Shown piece by piece: positions 26,401 through 34,175 of a DNA stretch of 64,000 bases. The DNA is from Nocardioides plantarum (GTDB taxonomy: Bacteria > Actinomycetota > Actinomycetes > Propionibacteriales > Nocardioidaceae): contig NZ_VDMS01000005.1 in NCBI RefSeq assembly GCF_006346395.1, positions 480,185 to 544,184 on the forward strand. Reading direction: 5' to 3'. The position numbers and the translations under genes are program-made. Within the stretch, counting starts at the first letter, position 1. Every line of letters begins with the position of its first letter. Under the pieces are notes generated by a model, which saw nothing but the letters and a program-made list of their open reading frames with translations, made no database searches and had not been told where the DNA came from.

Positions 26401-27314
26401 GCCCGCAGTTTGCCGCCGCGCTCGACGAGGTCGCCAGCGGCAGCGGGCTGTCCGCGACCGGGCAGACCTCCTGGACCTTCGGGGCCGTCGCGCCCGAGAT
26501 CACCGAGCGCCGGGCGGGGCACGAGGTGACGGCGTACCCCGGGCTCGTCGACGAGGGAGCGTCCGCCGGCACCGTGGGCCTGCGGGTGTTCGGCTCCCGC
26601 GACGAGGCCGCGGCCCGCCACCGGCTCGGCGTACGCCGGCTGCTCACCCTGGCCGTGCCCGACCCCACCTCGCGCGTGCTCGGCTCGCTGAGCAACCTGG
26701 ACAAGCTCGGGCTCGCGGGGTCGCCGTACCCCTCGGTCGCCGAGCTGCTCGCCGACTGCCGCGTCGCGGTCCTGTCGGACCTCGTCGACGCCCACGAGGA
26801 GGTGCGCGACGAGGCGGCGTTCGCCGCGCTCGTCGCCGAGGCCGCGCGCGAGCACGAGGCGGCGGTGCGGGCCACGGTCGGCGACGTGCTCGTCGTCCTC
26901 GACCGCTGGCGCAGTGCCGACAAGGCGCTCGGCGGGCGTGCCGACATGGCGCAGCTGCCGGCGCTGACCGACATGAAGGCCCAGCTCGGCCGGCTCGTCG
27001 AGCGCGGCTTCGTGGGGGAGGCGGGGGCGCGACGCCTGCGCCGGTTCCCGGTCTACCTGCGCGCGCTCGAGCAGCGCCGTGAGCGCCTGGTCGGCCCCGG
27101 CGTCCAGAAGGACCGCCAGCTGATGGACCAGGTCGTCCAGCTGCAGGACGCCTACGCCCACCGGGTCGCGGCGCTGCCCGACGGCCGGCCGCCCGACGAG
27201 CGGCTGCGCCAGGTGCGCTGGATGCTCGAGGAGTACCGCGTCTCGCTGTGGGCCCAGCAGCTCGGCACCGACGGCCCGGTCAGCGACCAGCGGATCAGGA
27301 AGGCCCTGGCCTGA
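23439..27314 (+). CDS. hrpA: ATP-dependent RNA helicase HrpA
   Basis: This is a 1291-residue DEAH-box helicase starting MSESAVAKL. Walker A is GETGSGKTT (39-47) and DEAH is at 133-136. TSATID, VFLPGEREIR, TNVAETSLTVPGI and QRSGRCGRVAPG mark the helicase core. A winged-helix/ratchet region and a long DUF3418 C-terminal domain follow, the standard HrpA layout and length. HrpA rescues stalled ribosomes and remodels mRNA. In the winged-helix region, between residues about 425 and 452, about 25 codons come from a 75-bp palindrome and interrupt the expected GAVTT..DG / GPRLTEVG junction. The frame is kept, so the protein is probably made with an extra loop. Confidence 0.93.
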   Translation: MSESAVAKLITYPPDLPVSQRRDEIAEAIRDHQVVIVAGETGSGKTTQLPKICLELGRERIGHTQPRRIAARSVAERIAAELGSELGELVGYQVRFTAKTSRATKVKVMTDGILLAELQRDRQLKKYDTIIIDEAHERSLNIDFLLGYLKRLLPRRPDLKLVITSATIDVERFSEHFAVDGRPAPVVEVSGRTYPVEVRYRPLVDELEDDEEGEPIVRDQTEAIVEAVKELGAEGSGDVLVFLPGEREIRDTADALSTALGDRGPEIVPLYSRLSAAEQHRVFASHSGRRVVLSTNVAETSLTVPGIRYVIDTGVARISRYSVRTKVQRLPVEPISQASANQRSGRCGRVAPGIAIRLYSEQDFEARPEFTEPEVLRTNLASVILQMTSLGLGDVARFPFVEPPDKRNVQAGVQLLEELGAVTTADGGIVPDVNQGSRGRKADLRQGLSRRGRQQDGPRLTEVGRRLARLPIDPRLARMILEAERLGCVREVIVIAAALSLQDPRERPAEQRPQADQQHARFKVEGSDFLSWLALWRYLREQQTELSSSAFRRMCKREYLNYLRVREWQDFESQLRQVCKEMDIKVGTPADAPDADGIHQALLSGLLSHVGLLEERDEAKGPKSAGRKPMREYVGARGARFAIFPGSGLHKKNPPFLMAGELVETGRLWARQNAAIDPEWAERLGAHLVKRTYSEPHWSKKRAQVLAHEKVTLYGVPLVADRLVSFGKVAPSVAREIFIRHALVQGEWHSRQKFFTRNRELLDEAMDLEHRARRRDIVVDEHTLFDFYDARVGHEVVSGAHFDTWWKHERQKRPDLLDLTLEILTHDNAGAVQEDDYPVAWAGAREGLTFPISYHFEPGAADDGLTIDVPVATLNQVGDDDFSWNVPGLREELVTSLIRSLPKSLRVALVPAPDRARAFLRETPAGEEPLLDALERWCRATAGIVVPRDAWDWTKVAEHLRPTYRVLDDTGAEQARGKDLEALKAPLRPQFAAALDEVASGSGLSATGQTSWTFGAVAPEITERRAGHEVTAYPGLVDEGASAGTVGLRVFGSRDEAAARHRLGVRRLLTLAVPDPTSRVLGSLSNLDKLGLAGSPYPSVAELLADCRVAVLSDLVDAHEEVRDEAAFAALVAEAAREHEAAVRATVGDVLVVLDRWRSADKALGGRADMAQLPALTDMKAQLGRLVERGFVGEAGARRLRRFPVYLRALEQRRERLVGPGVQKDRQLMDQVVQLQDAYAHRVAALPDGRPPDERLRQVRWMLEEYRVSLWAQQLGTDGPVSDQRIRKALA
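24716..24790. repeat. In-frame palindromic insertion inside hrpA
   Basis: Two 27-base arms (24716-24742 and 24764-24790) are perfect reverse complements around a 21-base spacer. The arms start CGGCGGGATAGTCCCTGACG and include GTAAATCA, far richer in A/T than the gene around them. The element is exactly 25 codons long and stop-free in the hrpA frame. It encodes a basic, polar segment (VPDVNQGSRGRKADLRQG in part) absent from the HrpA family as I know it. Confidence 0.9.
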
Positions 27315-27334
27315 CGGTCGGCCCTGCGGCTGCG

Positions 27335-27431
27335 GTGGCTTCGAGGCTCGTCGCCGGGGCTCCTCGCACCTCAGCCGACGTGGGGTGCCGTCCGTCGGCT
27401 GAGGTGCGAGCGGAGCGAGCCTCGAAGCCAC
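27335..27431. repeat. Nested palindromic intergenic element, copy 2
   Basis: The arms are the same as in copy 1: GTGGCTTCGAGGCTC (27335-27349) with its exact reverse complement at 27417-27431, and inner arms CGCACCTCAGCCGAC (27365-27379) with the reverse complement at 27393-27407. Only the loop and spacer bases differ from copy 1. It lies 20 bases after the hrpA stop and may end its transcript. Confidence 0.85.
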
Positions 27432-27456
27432 GGACCCCTCCTCGTAGGCTGGCCCG

Positions 27457-28053
27457 ATGACCGAGCGACCGCACCACAAGCCCGCGCCGTTCCGGGCCAG
27501 CTGGTTCGAGGACCTCGGCGGCGGCACCGACCCGGCGCTGGTGACCGAGGCCGCTGACCGGGCGGCCACCGTGCTCGTGCGGGGCGCGGAGCGCTCCGGT
27601 GACGCCGGGGTCGCCGACCGGCTGCTCCACCTCGCCGACTCCGAGGGCATCGAGACCATCGCCGAGGTGTGGGCGGGCTCGCCGGCCGACTCCCTCGCCG
27701 GGTGCCTGTGGCGCCTGTTCGTGCTGCGCTCCTGGGTGCACCGCGAGCCCGTGCGGGCCTCCCACGAGTACGACGCCGGGCGCAGCCGCGTGCCCGTCGC
27801 CGAGGTGGTGGCGGGCGTGGCCGACCCGCCGGGCCCCGACGAGCTGCGGGCCATGGTCGACCACGTGCTGCGCGGCATCGCGACCGGCGACTTCGCCGAC
27901 GTGCTCCTGCGCGCCTCGGCCTTCGCCCGCGTCGTCGCCACCGGCCGCGCGGTCCTCACCGAGCCCAGCGACGCCGACGTACGCCGGATGCTCGGCCTGG
28001 CCGAGCAGCTCGAGGCCGCGGCCCGCCTCGAGCTCGACGGCCGCCTCGCCTGA
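27457..28053 (+). CDS. Conserved hypothetical protein
   Basis: This is a 198-residue, mostly helical, soluble protein starting MTERPHHKPAPF. Codon bias is typical of genes here. A tryptophan-rich segment (LWRLFVLRSWVHREP, about 87-101) and a long C-terminal helical part with LRGIATGDFADVLLRAS are the main features. No signal peptide, metal motif or membrane segment is visible. I recognise it only as the kind of hypothetical protein seen widely in Nocardioidaceae. It follows hrpA on the same strand after the palindromic element. Confidence 0.7.
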   Translation: MTERPHHKPAPFRASWFEDLGGGTDPALVTEAADRAATVLVRGAERSGDAGVADRLLHLADSEGIETIAEVWAGSPADSLAGCLWRLFVLRSWVHREPVRASHEYDAGRSRVPVAEVVAGVADPPGPDELRAMVDHVLRGIATGDFADVLLRASAFARVVATGRAVLTEPSDADVRRMLGLAEQLEAAARLELDGRLA

Positions 28054-28374
28054 GCGCGCACCACGCGTCCGGCCGGGTGCGGAACAGCCGGGCCCGGAGT
28101 ACGGTTGACCAGGTCGAGCACGTCGGGCCGCGGCAGCCCCGGGTCCCACAACAAGCCGCCACGAGCGGCCATGCGCCGTGAGGCGCTCCCGGTCCGACGT
28201 GCTCGACTCCACCAGGATCCTTCTCCTGTCGTTCACCTCGGTAGGGTGGCGCGCGCCGGACGCAGCAGGCTTGTTACCGACCGTTGCGACTTGTTCCATG
28301 CGCTTTGAAGCGCAGGCTAGAAGTCCGAACGGTCAGTAACACCGCAGCCGCACCCCACCGACCCGAGGAGCACG
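28054..28374. promoter_or_regulatory. Intergenic region upstream of solute-binding protein gene
   Basis: These 321 bases show no gene. The downstream 100 bases are AT-richer and carry a nearly perfect 13-base inverted repeat, GTTACCGACCGTT (28273-28285) and AACGGTCAGTAAC (28328-28340; one mismatch). Inside it is a smaller palindrome, GCGCTTTGAAGCGC (28300-28313), of the size of LacI-type operators. The promoter of the binding-protein gene is probably here. The first 200 bases contain nothing I can interpret. Confidence 0.45.
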
Positions 28375-29718
28375 ATGAGACGACGCTGGAGCCGACGGCT
28401 CGCGATCGTCCCGGTGCTGGCTCTCCTGGCGTCGTTCGCGACCGCCTGCCAGGACGACGCCGACCCCGAGCCGGCACCGTCGACCGGCACGGTCGACCTG
28501 ACGCTGGGGGTGTTCGGCAGCTCGGCCGTGGTGGCGGCCTACCAGTCGATGGTCGACAGCTACAACGCCACGGCCAAGAGCGTGCAGGTCAAGCTCCGCT
28601 CGTGGCCCACCAACGCCGCGATGAACGCCGCTCTCGACAAGGGGGCCCCCGCGCCCGACGTCTACCTGGTGGCCCGCGAGGACCTCGCCTCGGTGATCGA
28701 CGCCAAGCGCAACGTGCCGTTGTTCGACCTGCTCGCCGACCGCAACATCAGCTACGGCGACGACTACGCCCAGACCGCGATCGAGGCGTTCTCGGTCGAC
28801 GACGACCTGCAGTGCATGCCCTCGGCGGTCTCACCGATGGTCATCTACTACAACACCGACCTCATCGACTTCGACGACATGCGTGAGCTGGGGCTGCCGG
28901 CCCCCGCCGACCCGGTCGAGGGGTGGACCTTCGACGAGTTCAGCGCAGCGGCCACCTACGCCAGCCGCGCGGGCGACAACCGGGGGGTGTCGATCTCCCC
29001 GACCCTGCCGAGCCTGGCGCCGTTCCTGCTCTCCGGCGGCGGCAGCCTCTACGACGACGACAGCGACCCCAGGTCCCTCGCGTTCAGCAGCAGCGACAAC
29101 CTCGACACGCTCGGCACGATCCTGCCGGTGCTCCGCGACGCCACCGTCACCCTCGACGAGGACCAGCTCGCCGAGGGCGACCCGCTCGACTACTTCGAGG
29201 CCGGCAAGCTCGGGATGATCGAGGGCTACCGCGACCTGGTGCCCGAGCTGCGCAAGGTCGACGGGCTCGACTTCGACGTGATGCCGATGCCGCAGGTCGG
29301 TGGTCCGGCCACGGTCGGCGAGGTCAGCGGGCTCTGCATCGCTCCCGGCGAGCACGTCCAGCAGGCCGCCGACCTCCTGGTCCACCTGATCTCCGACGAG
29401 TCCACGCAGGCCCTGGCCGAGTCCGGCGAGGTGGTCCCGGCCAACCTGTCCGTGGCCCGCTCCGACGCGTTCCTGCAGCCCGACCAGGAGCCCGCCCACG
29501 CGGGGGTCTTCAACGCCAGCGTCGACCAGCTGGCGCTGCTGCCGCTGGTCGACGACGTCGCAGGCCTCGACGACGCGGTCGGGCCGCTGCTGTCCGAGCT
29601 GCTGCTCAGCGTGGGGGTCGTCAACACCGCGGGGCTGGCCGAGCAGATCGACGAGGCGTCGCGGTCGGTGCTCGACCCCGACTACACGCCCTCGCCGTCG
29701 GAGTCGCCCACGTCCTGA
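28375..29718 (+). CDS. Extracellular solute-binding lipoprotein (ABC sugar type)
   Basis: This is a 447-residue protein with a lipoprotein-like signal (FATAC, lipid-anchored cysteine at about residue 25). The rest resembles family-1 solute-binding proteins that capture sugars or oligosaccharides for ABC importers: LTLGVFGSSAVVAAYQSMVDSYN near the start, YYNTDLIDF and EGWTFDEFSAAA in the middle. No permease or ATPase gene is adjacent, so it is an orphan. Its 3' end overlaps the convergent RNase D gene by 37 bases. The ligand is unknown. Confidence 0.85.
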   Translation: MRRRWSRRLAIVPVLALLASFATACQDDADPEPAPSTGTVDLTLGVFGSSAVVAAYQSMVDSYNATAKSVQVKLRSWPTNAAMNAALDKGAPAPDVYLVAREDLASVIDAKRNVPLFDLLADRNISYGDDYAQTAIEAFSVDDDLQCMPSAVSPMVIYYNTDLIDFDDMRELGLPAPADPVEGWTFDEFSAAATYASRAGDNRGVSISPTLPSLAPFLLSGGGSLYDDDSDPRSLAFSSSDNLDTLGTILPVLRDATVTLDEDQLAEGDPLDYFEAGKLGMIEGYRDLVPELRKVDGLDFDVMPMPQVGGPATVGEVSGLCIAPGEHVQQAADLLVHLISDESTQALAESGEVVPANLSVARSDAFLQPDQEPAHAGVFNASVDQLALLPLVDDVAGLDDAVGPLLSELLLSVGVVNTAGLAEQIDEASRSVLDPDYTPSPSESPTS

Positions 29719-31118
29719 GGCTCGGCCTCGGCGGGCAGGTCGGACCTGTCGGCCTCCCGCTGGGCGGCCTTCTCGGCGGCCTTCGCGGCAGCCTTGTCCG
29801 CAGCCAGGGCGTCGGCCTGCAGCACCGCGGTGGTGATGACCGGTGCGGTGAGCGCGACCTGCCAGGCCCGGGCACCCATCGCGGTGAGCTGGTCGACGAC
29901 GCCGTCGAGCAGGTCGCCGGCGTCGCGGGTCGCGGGCGGTGACCAGAGCGTGCGACGCAGCACGTCGGGGGTCAGCAGGTTCTCGACCGGCAGGTGGTGC
30001 TGCTCGCTGAGCGCGGCGACGGCGTCGCGGGCCAGCTGCAGGCGGGTCGCGGCCACCGGGTCCTTCTCGGCCCACGCACGAGGCGGGGGAGGTCCGTCGC
30101 CCTTGGGGGAGCGGCTGGGGAGCTCGTCCTCCTCCAGGGCGGCCACGCGCTCCAGCGCCTCGACCCAGCGGGCGCCGTAGCGGTCGGCCCCACGCCCGTG
30201 GAACCCCTTGACCTCCTGCAGCTCGGCCCGGTCGGTCGGCAGTGCGACGGCCGCGGCGATGATCGCGGCGTCGGGGATGATCCGGCCCGGGGTGACGTCA
30301 CGGTGGGCGGCCAGGTCGTCACGGGTCTCCCACAGAGCCTTGACCGCGCCCAGCGACCGGCGTCCGCGGACCCGGTGCAGCCCGGAGACGCGACGCCAGG
30401 CGTCGGTACGCGGGGTCTGCTTGAACGAGCGCAGCGCCTCGAACTCCTGGCGCGCCCACTCGGCCTTGCCGGTCTCCTCGAGCTCGGCGGCCAGCCGGTC
30501 GCGCAGCTCGACGAGCACCTCGACGTCGAGGGCGGCGTACTCGAGCCAGGCCTGCGGCAACGGTCGCGTGGACCAGTCGGCCGCGGAGTGCTCCTTCTTC
30601 ATCCGGAAGCCCAGCAGCGTCTCGACCAGCGTGGCCAGCCCGACCCGCGGGTAGCCGAGCAGCCGGCCGGCCAGCTCGGTGTCGAACAGCGCCGAGGGGT
30701 AGAGGCCGATCTCGTTGAGGCACGGCAGGTCCTGGGTCGCGGCGTGCAGGATCCACTCGGTGCCCTCGAGCACCTCGGCGAGCGGCGCCAGCGAGTCGAA
30801 CGCGATCGGGTCGATCAGCGCGGTGTGGCTGCCGTTGCGGCGCAGCTGGATCAGGTAGGCACGCTGGGAGTAGCGGTAGCCCGAGGCCCGCTCGGCGTCG
30901 ATCGCGACCGGACCGGTGCCGGCGGCCAGGTCGGCGCACACCTCGGCGAGCGCGGCCGCCGTCTCGGTCAGCGGGGGTACGCCGTCGGCGAGGACGAGCA
31001 GGTCGGCCAGGGGCTCCACGACCTCGGGGGCGTCGTCGACGACATTGTCGCTGCCGGGGTCGCTGCCGGGGTCGGCGCTGTCGGGGGTCTCGGGGGTGGC
31101 GCTGGGGTCGGACGTCAT
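29682..31118 (-). CDS. rnd: Ribonuclease D-like 3'-5' exonuclease
   Basis: This is a 478-residue DEDDy exonuclease with an HRDC domain. Acidic residues D74/E76 (AIDAERASGYRYS), D130 (AATQDLP) and Y194/D198 (YAALD) form the catalytic set. The HRDC region spans roughly 250-340 (GRRSLGAVKALWETRD, GRIIPDAAI). An acidic N-terminal tail and an Ala/Lys-rich C-terminal tail are extra. RNase D trims tRNA and other stable RNA 3' ends. The ATG at 31116-31118 overlaps the DUF3000 stop by four bases, indicating coupling. Confidence 0.9.
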   Translation of the reverse strand: MTSDPSATPETPDSADPGSDPGSDNVVDDAPEVVEPLADLLVLADGVPPLTETAAALAEVCADLAAGTGPVAIDAERASGYRYSQRAYLIQLRRNGSHTALIDPIAFDSLAPLAEVLEGTEWILHAATQDLPCLNEIGLYPSALFDTELAGRLLGYPRVGLATLVETLLGFRMKKEHSAADWSTRPLPQAWLEYAALDVEVLVELRDRLAAELEETGKAEWARQEFEALRSFKQTPRTDAWRRVSGLHRVRGRRSLGAVKALWETRDDLAAHRDVTPGRIIPDAAIIAAAVALPTDRAELQEVKGFHGRGADRYGARWVEALERVAALEEDELPSRSPKGDGPPPPRAWAEKDPVAATRLQLARDAVAALSEQHHLPVENLLTPDVLRRTLWSPPATRDAGDLLDGVVDQLTAMGARAWQVALTAPVITTAVLQADALAADKAAAKAAEKAAQREADRSDLPAEAEPQDVGDSDGEGV

Positions 31119-31723
31119 CGGACGGGGGCGCCCCGCTGACCGCGGCGGCTGGGCAGCACGGTGACCCCGTCGGGCACCGGCTCGAGACCCGAGGCGGTGC
31201 AGAGCAGCTCGCCCCAGGCCTCGACGTGGGGGACGATGTCGAGGCCGGTGGGTCCGAGCACCGGCGTCCACGACGCACGGACCTCGATCTGGGCTGTGCC
31301 GCCGTCGTCGGCCATGCCGCCGAACGACTCGGTCGCGACCCGGGTGACGGTGCCGGAGGCCTGGACGTGGTCGGCGCTGTGGGACTCGAGGGCATCGACG
31401 AGCCAGGACCAGCCGACGTGGGCGAGCAGCGGGTCGGCGACGAGCTCGAGCTCGACCTCGCAGCGGACGTAGGCGACGCAGCGGAACGTGCCGTCCCACG
31501 CGTCGTTGCCGTCGGGGTCGTGGAGCAGGATGATCCGCCCGGTGCCGACGTCGACGCCGTCGACGGTCACGTCGGCGGACAGGGCCGAGGCGTAGGGGGC
31601 GATGCGCTGCGGGGCCGGCATCTCCTCGCAGAGGACCTCCGGGCGCAGCACGGCCGCGCGCATCGCGGCGACCGCCGCGCGGAACTCCGCGGGCGCAGCG
31701 CTCGACTCCTGCCGCACCACCAT
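31115..31723 (-). CDS. DUF3000 family protein
   Basis: This is a 202-residue soluble protein starting MVVRQESSAAP. It matches the actinobacterial DUF3000 family, found between hemE and an RNase D gene in many genomes: VLCEEMPAPQRIAPYASALSA, then GRIILLHDPDGNDAWDGTF. No catalytic motif is known. The 3' end overlaps the RNase D start (ATGA), so the two genes form one unit. It is divergent from hemE, with 71 bases between starts. Confidence 0.85.
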   Translation of the reverse strand: MVVRQESSAAPAEFRAAVAAMRAAVLRPEVLCEEMPAPQRIAPYASALSADVTVDGVDVGTGRIILLHDPDGNDAWDGTFRCVAYVRCEVELELVADPLLAHVGWSWLVDALESHSADHVQASGTVTRVATESFGGMADDGGTAQIEVRASWTPVLGPTGLDIVPHVEAWGELLCTASGLEPVPDGVTVLPSRRGQRGAPVR

Positions 31724-31794
31724 GGGACCCACACTAGGTCTGTGCCGGGGGATCCGATCCAGGGACACGCCCGAGTGGGTGGCACGCTTGCGGC

Positions 31795-32847
31795 GTGGCC
31801 CTCCCTCCTGACGCTCATCCCGGACTCGCCGACAGTGCCTTCCTCAAGGCCGCGCGTCGTGAGCCGGTCCCGCACACGCCGGTCTGGTTCATGCGTCAGG
31901 CGGGCCGCTCGCTGCCCGAGTACCTCAAGCTGCGCGAGGGCGTCGGCATGCTCGAGTCGTGCATGCGACCCGAGCTGGTCGTCGAGATCACCCTGCAGCC
32001 CGTGCGCCGGTACGGCGTCGACGCGGCCATCTTCTTCTCCGACATCGTGCTGCCGCTCAAGGCCGTGGGCGTCGACCTCGACATCGTCGCGGGGGTCGGA
32101 CCGGTCGTCGCCCTGCCCGTGCGCACCCTCGCCGACGTCGAGGCGATCCCCGACCTGACCCCCGACCACGTGCCCTTCATCTCCGAGGCCGTGGCCGGCC
32201 TGGTCGCCGAGCTTGGCCCGACGCCGCTGATCGGGTTCGCCGGGGCGCCGTTCACCGTGGCGTCCTACCTCGTCGAGGGAGGTCCGTCCAAGGAGCACGC
32301 CAAGACCAAGGCGATGATGTTCGGCGCCCCCGACGTGTGGGACGCGCTGATGCGCAAGATCGCCGGCATCGCCGCGGCCTACCTCGAGGTGCAGGTCGCG
32401 GCCGGGGCCTCGGCCGTCCAGCTCTTCGACTCCTGGGCCGGCGCGCTCACGCCCGACGACTACCGCACCGCGGTCATGCCGCACTCGACCCGGGTGCTCG
32501 AGCACGCCGGCACCCTCGGCGTACCCCGCATCCACTTCGGGGTCGGCACCTCCAACCTGCTCGGCGCGATGGGCGAGGCCGGGGCCGACGTCGTCGGCGT
32601 CGACTGGCGCACCCCGCTGAGCACGGCGATCCCGCAGGTCGGCGAGCGGGCCGTCCAGGGCAACCTCGACCCCACGCTGGTCTTCGCGCCCACCGAGGTG
32701 ATGACCGCGCGCGCGGCCGAGGTGATCGAGGCCGGCCGCGCCGCCCACGGTCACGTCTTCAACCTCGGTCACGGCGTCATCCCCTCGACCGACCCCGACC
32801 AGCTCAAGCGCCTGACCGAGTTCGTGCAGGGCTACCCGCTCGCATGA
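31795..32847 (+). CDS. hemE: Uroporphyrinogen decarboxylase
   Basis: This is a 350-residue enzyme from a GTG at 31795. WFMRQAGRSLPEY (about 29-41) is the family signature containing catalytic arginines; FFSDIVLPL, GFAGAPFTVASYLVEGG and FNLGHGVIPSTDP are further hallmarks. It removes four carboxyl groups from uroporphyrinogen III to give coproporphyrinogen III in the cytosol, feeding the coproporphyrin heme branch whose later genes (hemG/hemY, hemQ) lie 4.5 kb downstream. The stop overlaps the esterase start by ATGA. Confidence 0.95.
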   Translation: MALPPDAHPGLADSAFLKAARREPVPHTPVWFMRQAGRSLPEYLKLREGVGMLESCMRPELVVEITLQPVRRYGVDAAIFFSDIVLPLKAVGVDLDIVAGVGPVVALPVRTLADVEAIPDLTPDHVPFISEAVAGLVAELGPTPLIGFAGAPFTVASYLVEGGPSKEHAKTKAMMFGAPDVWDALMRKIAGIAAAYLEVQVAAGASAVQLFDSWAGALTPDDYRTAVMPHSTRVLEHAGTLGVPRIHFGVGTSNLLGAMGEAGADVVGVDWRTPLSTAIPQVGERAVQGNLDPTLVFAPTEVMTARAAEVIEAGRAAHGHVFNLGHGVIPSTDPDQLKRLTEFVQGYPLA

Positions 32848-34172
32848 GCGCCGCTGCACCCGAGTTCACCTGCGACGCCGGCGTCGTGCGCGGCTGGTAC
32901 GACGAGGGCGTCGTACGCGCCACCGGCATCCGCTACGCGCGCGCCGAGCGGTACGCCGCCCCGGTGGCGGAGCCGCCGAGTGCCGAGGGCATCGACGCCA
33001 CCACGTGGGCGCCGGGCTGCCCGCAGGCCGGCTCGCCGCTGCTGGAGCGGATGTTCCCGCTCGGGTTCGGCGACGTCGAGGAGGACGAGGACTGCCAGCG
33101 GCTGTCGGTGACGGTGCCCGTCGACGCTCCGTCGCCGGACGGCCCCGGGGACAAGCTCCCCGTGATGGTGTTCCTGCACGGTGGCTCCTACGTCAACGGT
33201 GCCGGCGACGCCCCCATCCACGACCCGTCGGTGCTGGTGCGCGACGAGCGCGTCGTGGTCGTGTCGGTGACCTACCGGCTTGGCCTGTTCGGCTACCTCG
33301 GCACTCCCGACGGTCATCCGGCCAACCTCGGCCTGCTCGACCAGATCGAGGCCCTGCGCTGGGTACGACGCAACATCGCCGGCTTCGGCGGCGACCCCGA
33401 CAACGTGACGGCGTTCGGCGAGTCCGCCGGGGCCGACGCGATCGCCCACCTGATGGTGGCCGACGGGGCGACGGGGCTGTTCCGCCGCGCGATCCTGCAG
33501 AGCGCCCCGCTCGGCATCACCCGCGGCCGGGCGGCGATGTCGGCCGCCATGGCCGAGGAGGCCGGCTCGATCCCCGCCGACGCCCCGGCGAGCGAGATCG
33601 TCACCCACTACGGGCGGATCAACGCCCGGGCCCGGTCGTTCGGGCTCATCTCCGGGATGCCGTTCGGCCTCCAGTACGGCCACGCCCCGCTGCCGGCCGA
33701 GGACGACCTCGACGCCGCCTGGGCAGCCGCCGCACCCGACGTCGAGGTGCTCATCGGCACCAACAGCCGCGAGAGCAGCTTCTTCGTCTCCGAGGTGCCG
33801 CCGCTGGCCCGCCTGGCCCGGGTGCCGGTGGCGCGGCTGCTCGTCGAGGCCGTCGTCAAGGCCACGACCTGGCGGATCTACTCCCGCGACGCGCGCCGGT
33901 TCGTCGTACGCCACCGGACCGCCGGCGGTCGGGCGACGCGCTACACGCTCTCGTGGGGCGCGCCCGGCACGGGCGTGGTCGGCGCCCACACCATCGACCT
34001 GGCGCTGCTCTTCCCGCACCACGGCGTCTGGGAGGCCTCCCCGCTCGTCGAGGGGCTCACCGGCCCCGAGGTCGAGGCGGCCGGTCGTCCCGTACGCCGG
34101 GTCTGGGCCGAGTTCGCCCGCACCGGCCGGGTACTCGACGAGGGCTGCGGCTACCTCACGATCCACGCCTGA
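32844..34172 (+). CDS. Carboxylesterase, type B
   Basis: This is a 442-residue alpha/beta hydrolase of the carboxylesterase/para-nitrobenzyl esterase family. The oxyanion-hole motif is HGGSY (112-116) and the nucleophile is S194 in FGESAGADAI. YRLGLFGYLG and LDQIEALRWVRRNIAGFGGDP are classic type-B blocks. It is shorter than the usual 500 residues. No signal peptide is seen, so it is probably cytoplasmic. It starts inside the hemE stop codon and is likely translated by coupling. It is not a heme enzyme, so its place in this cluster looks acquired. Confidence 0.88.
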   Translation: MSAAAPEFTCDAGVVRGWYDEGVVRATGIRYARAERYAAPVAEPPSAEGIDATTWAPGCPQAGSPLLERMFPLGFGDVEEDEDCQRLSVTVPVDAPSPDGPGDKLPVMVFLHGGSYVNGAGDAPIHDPSVLVRDERVVVVSVTYRLGLFGYLGTPDGHPANLGLLDQIEALRWVRRNIAGFGGDPDNVTAFGESAGADAIAHLMVADGATGLFRRAILQSAPLGITRGRAAMSAAMAEEAGSIPADAPASEIVTHYGRINARARSFGLISGMPFGLQYGHAPLPAEDDLDAAWAAAAPDVEVLIGTNSRESSFFVSEVPPLARLARVPVARLLVEAVVKATTWRIYSRDARRFVVRHRTAGGRATRYTLSWGAPGTGVVGAHTIDLALLFPHHGVWEASPLVEGLTGPEVEAAGRPVRRVWAEFARTGRVLDEGCGYLTIHA

Positions 34173-34175
34173 CGC

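Noticed and set aside
24780..28172. 1130-codon open frame on the minus strand opposite hrpA
   Set aside because: The plus strand encodes a clear HrpA helicase. The antisense protein has no family features and typical shadow composition.
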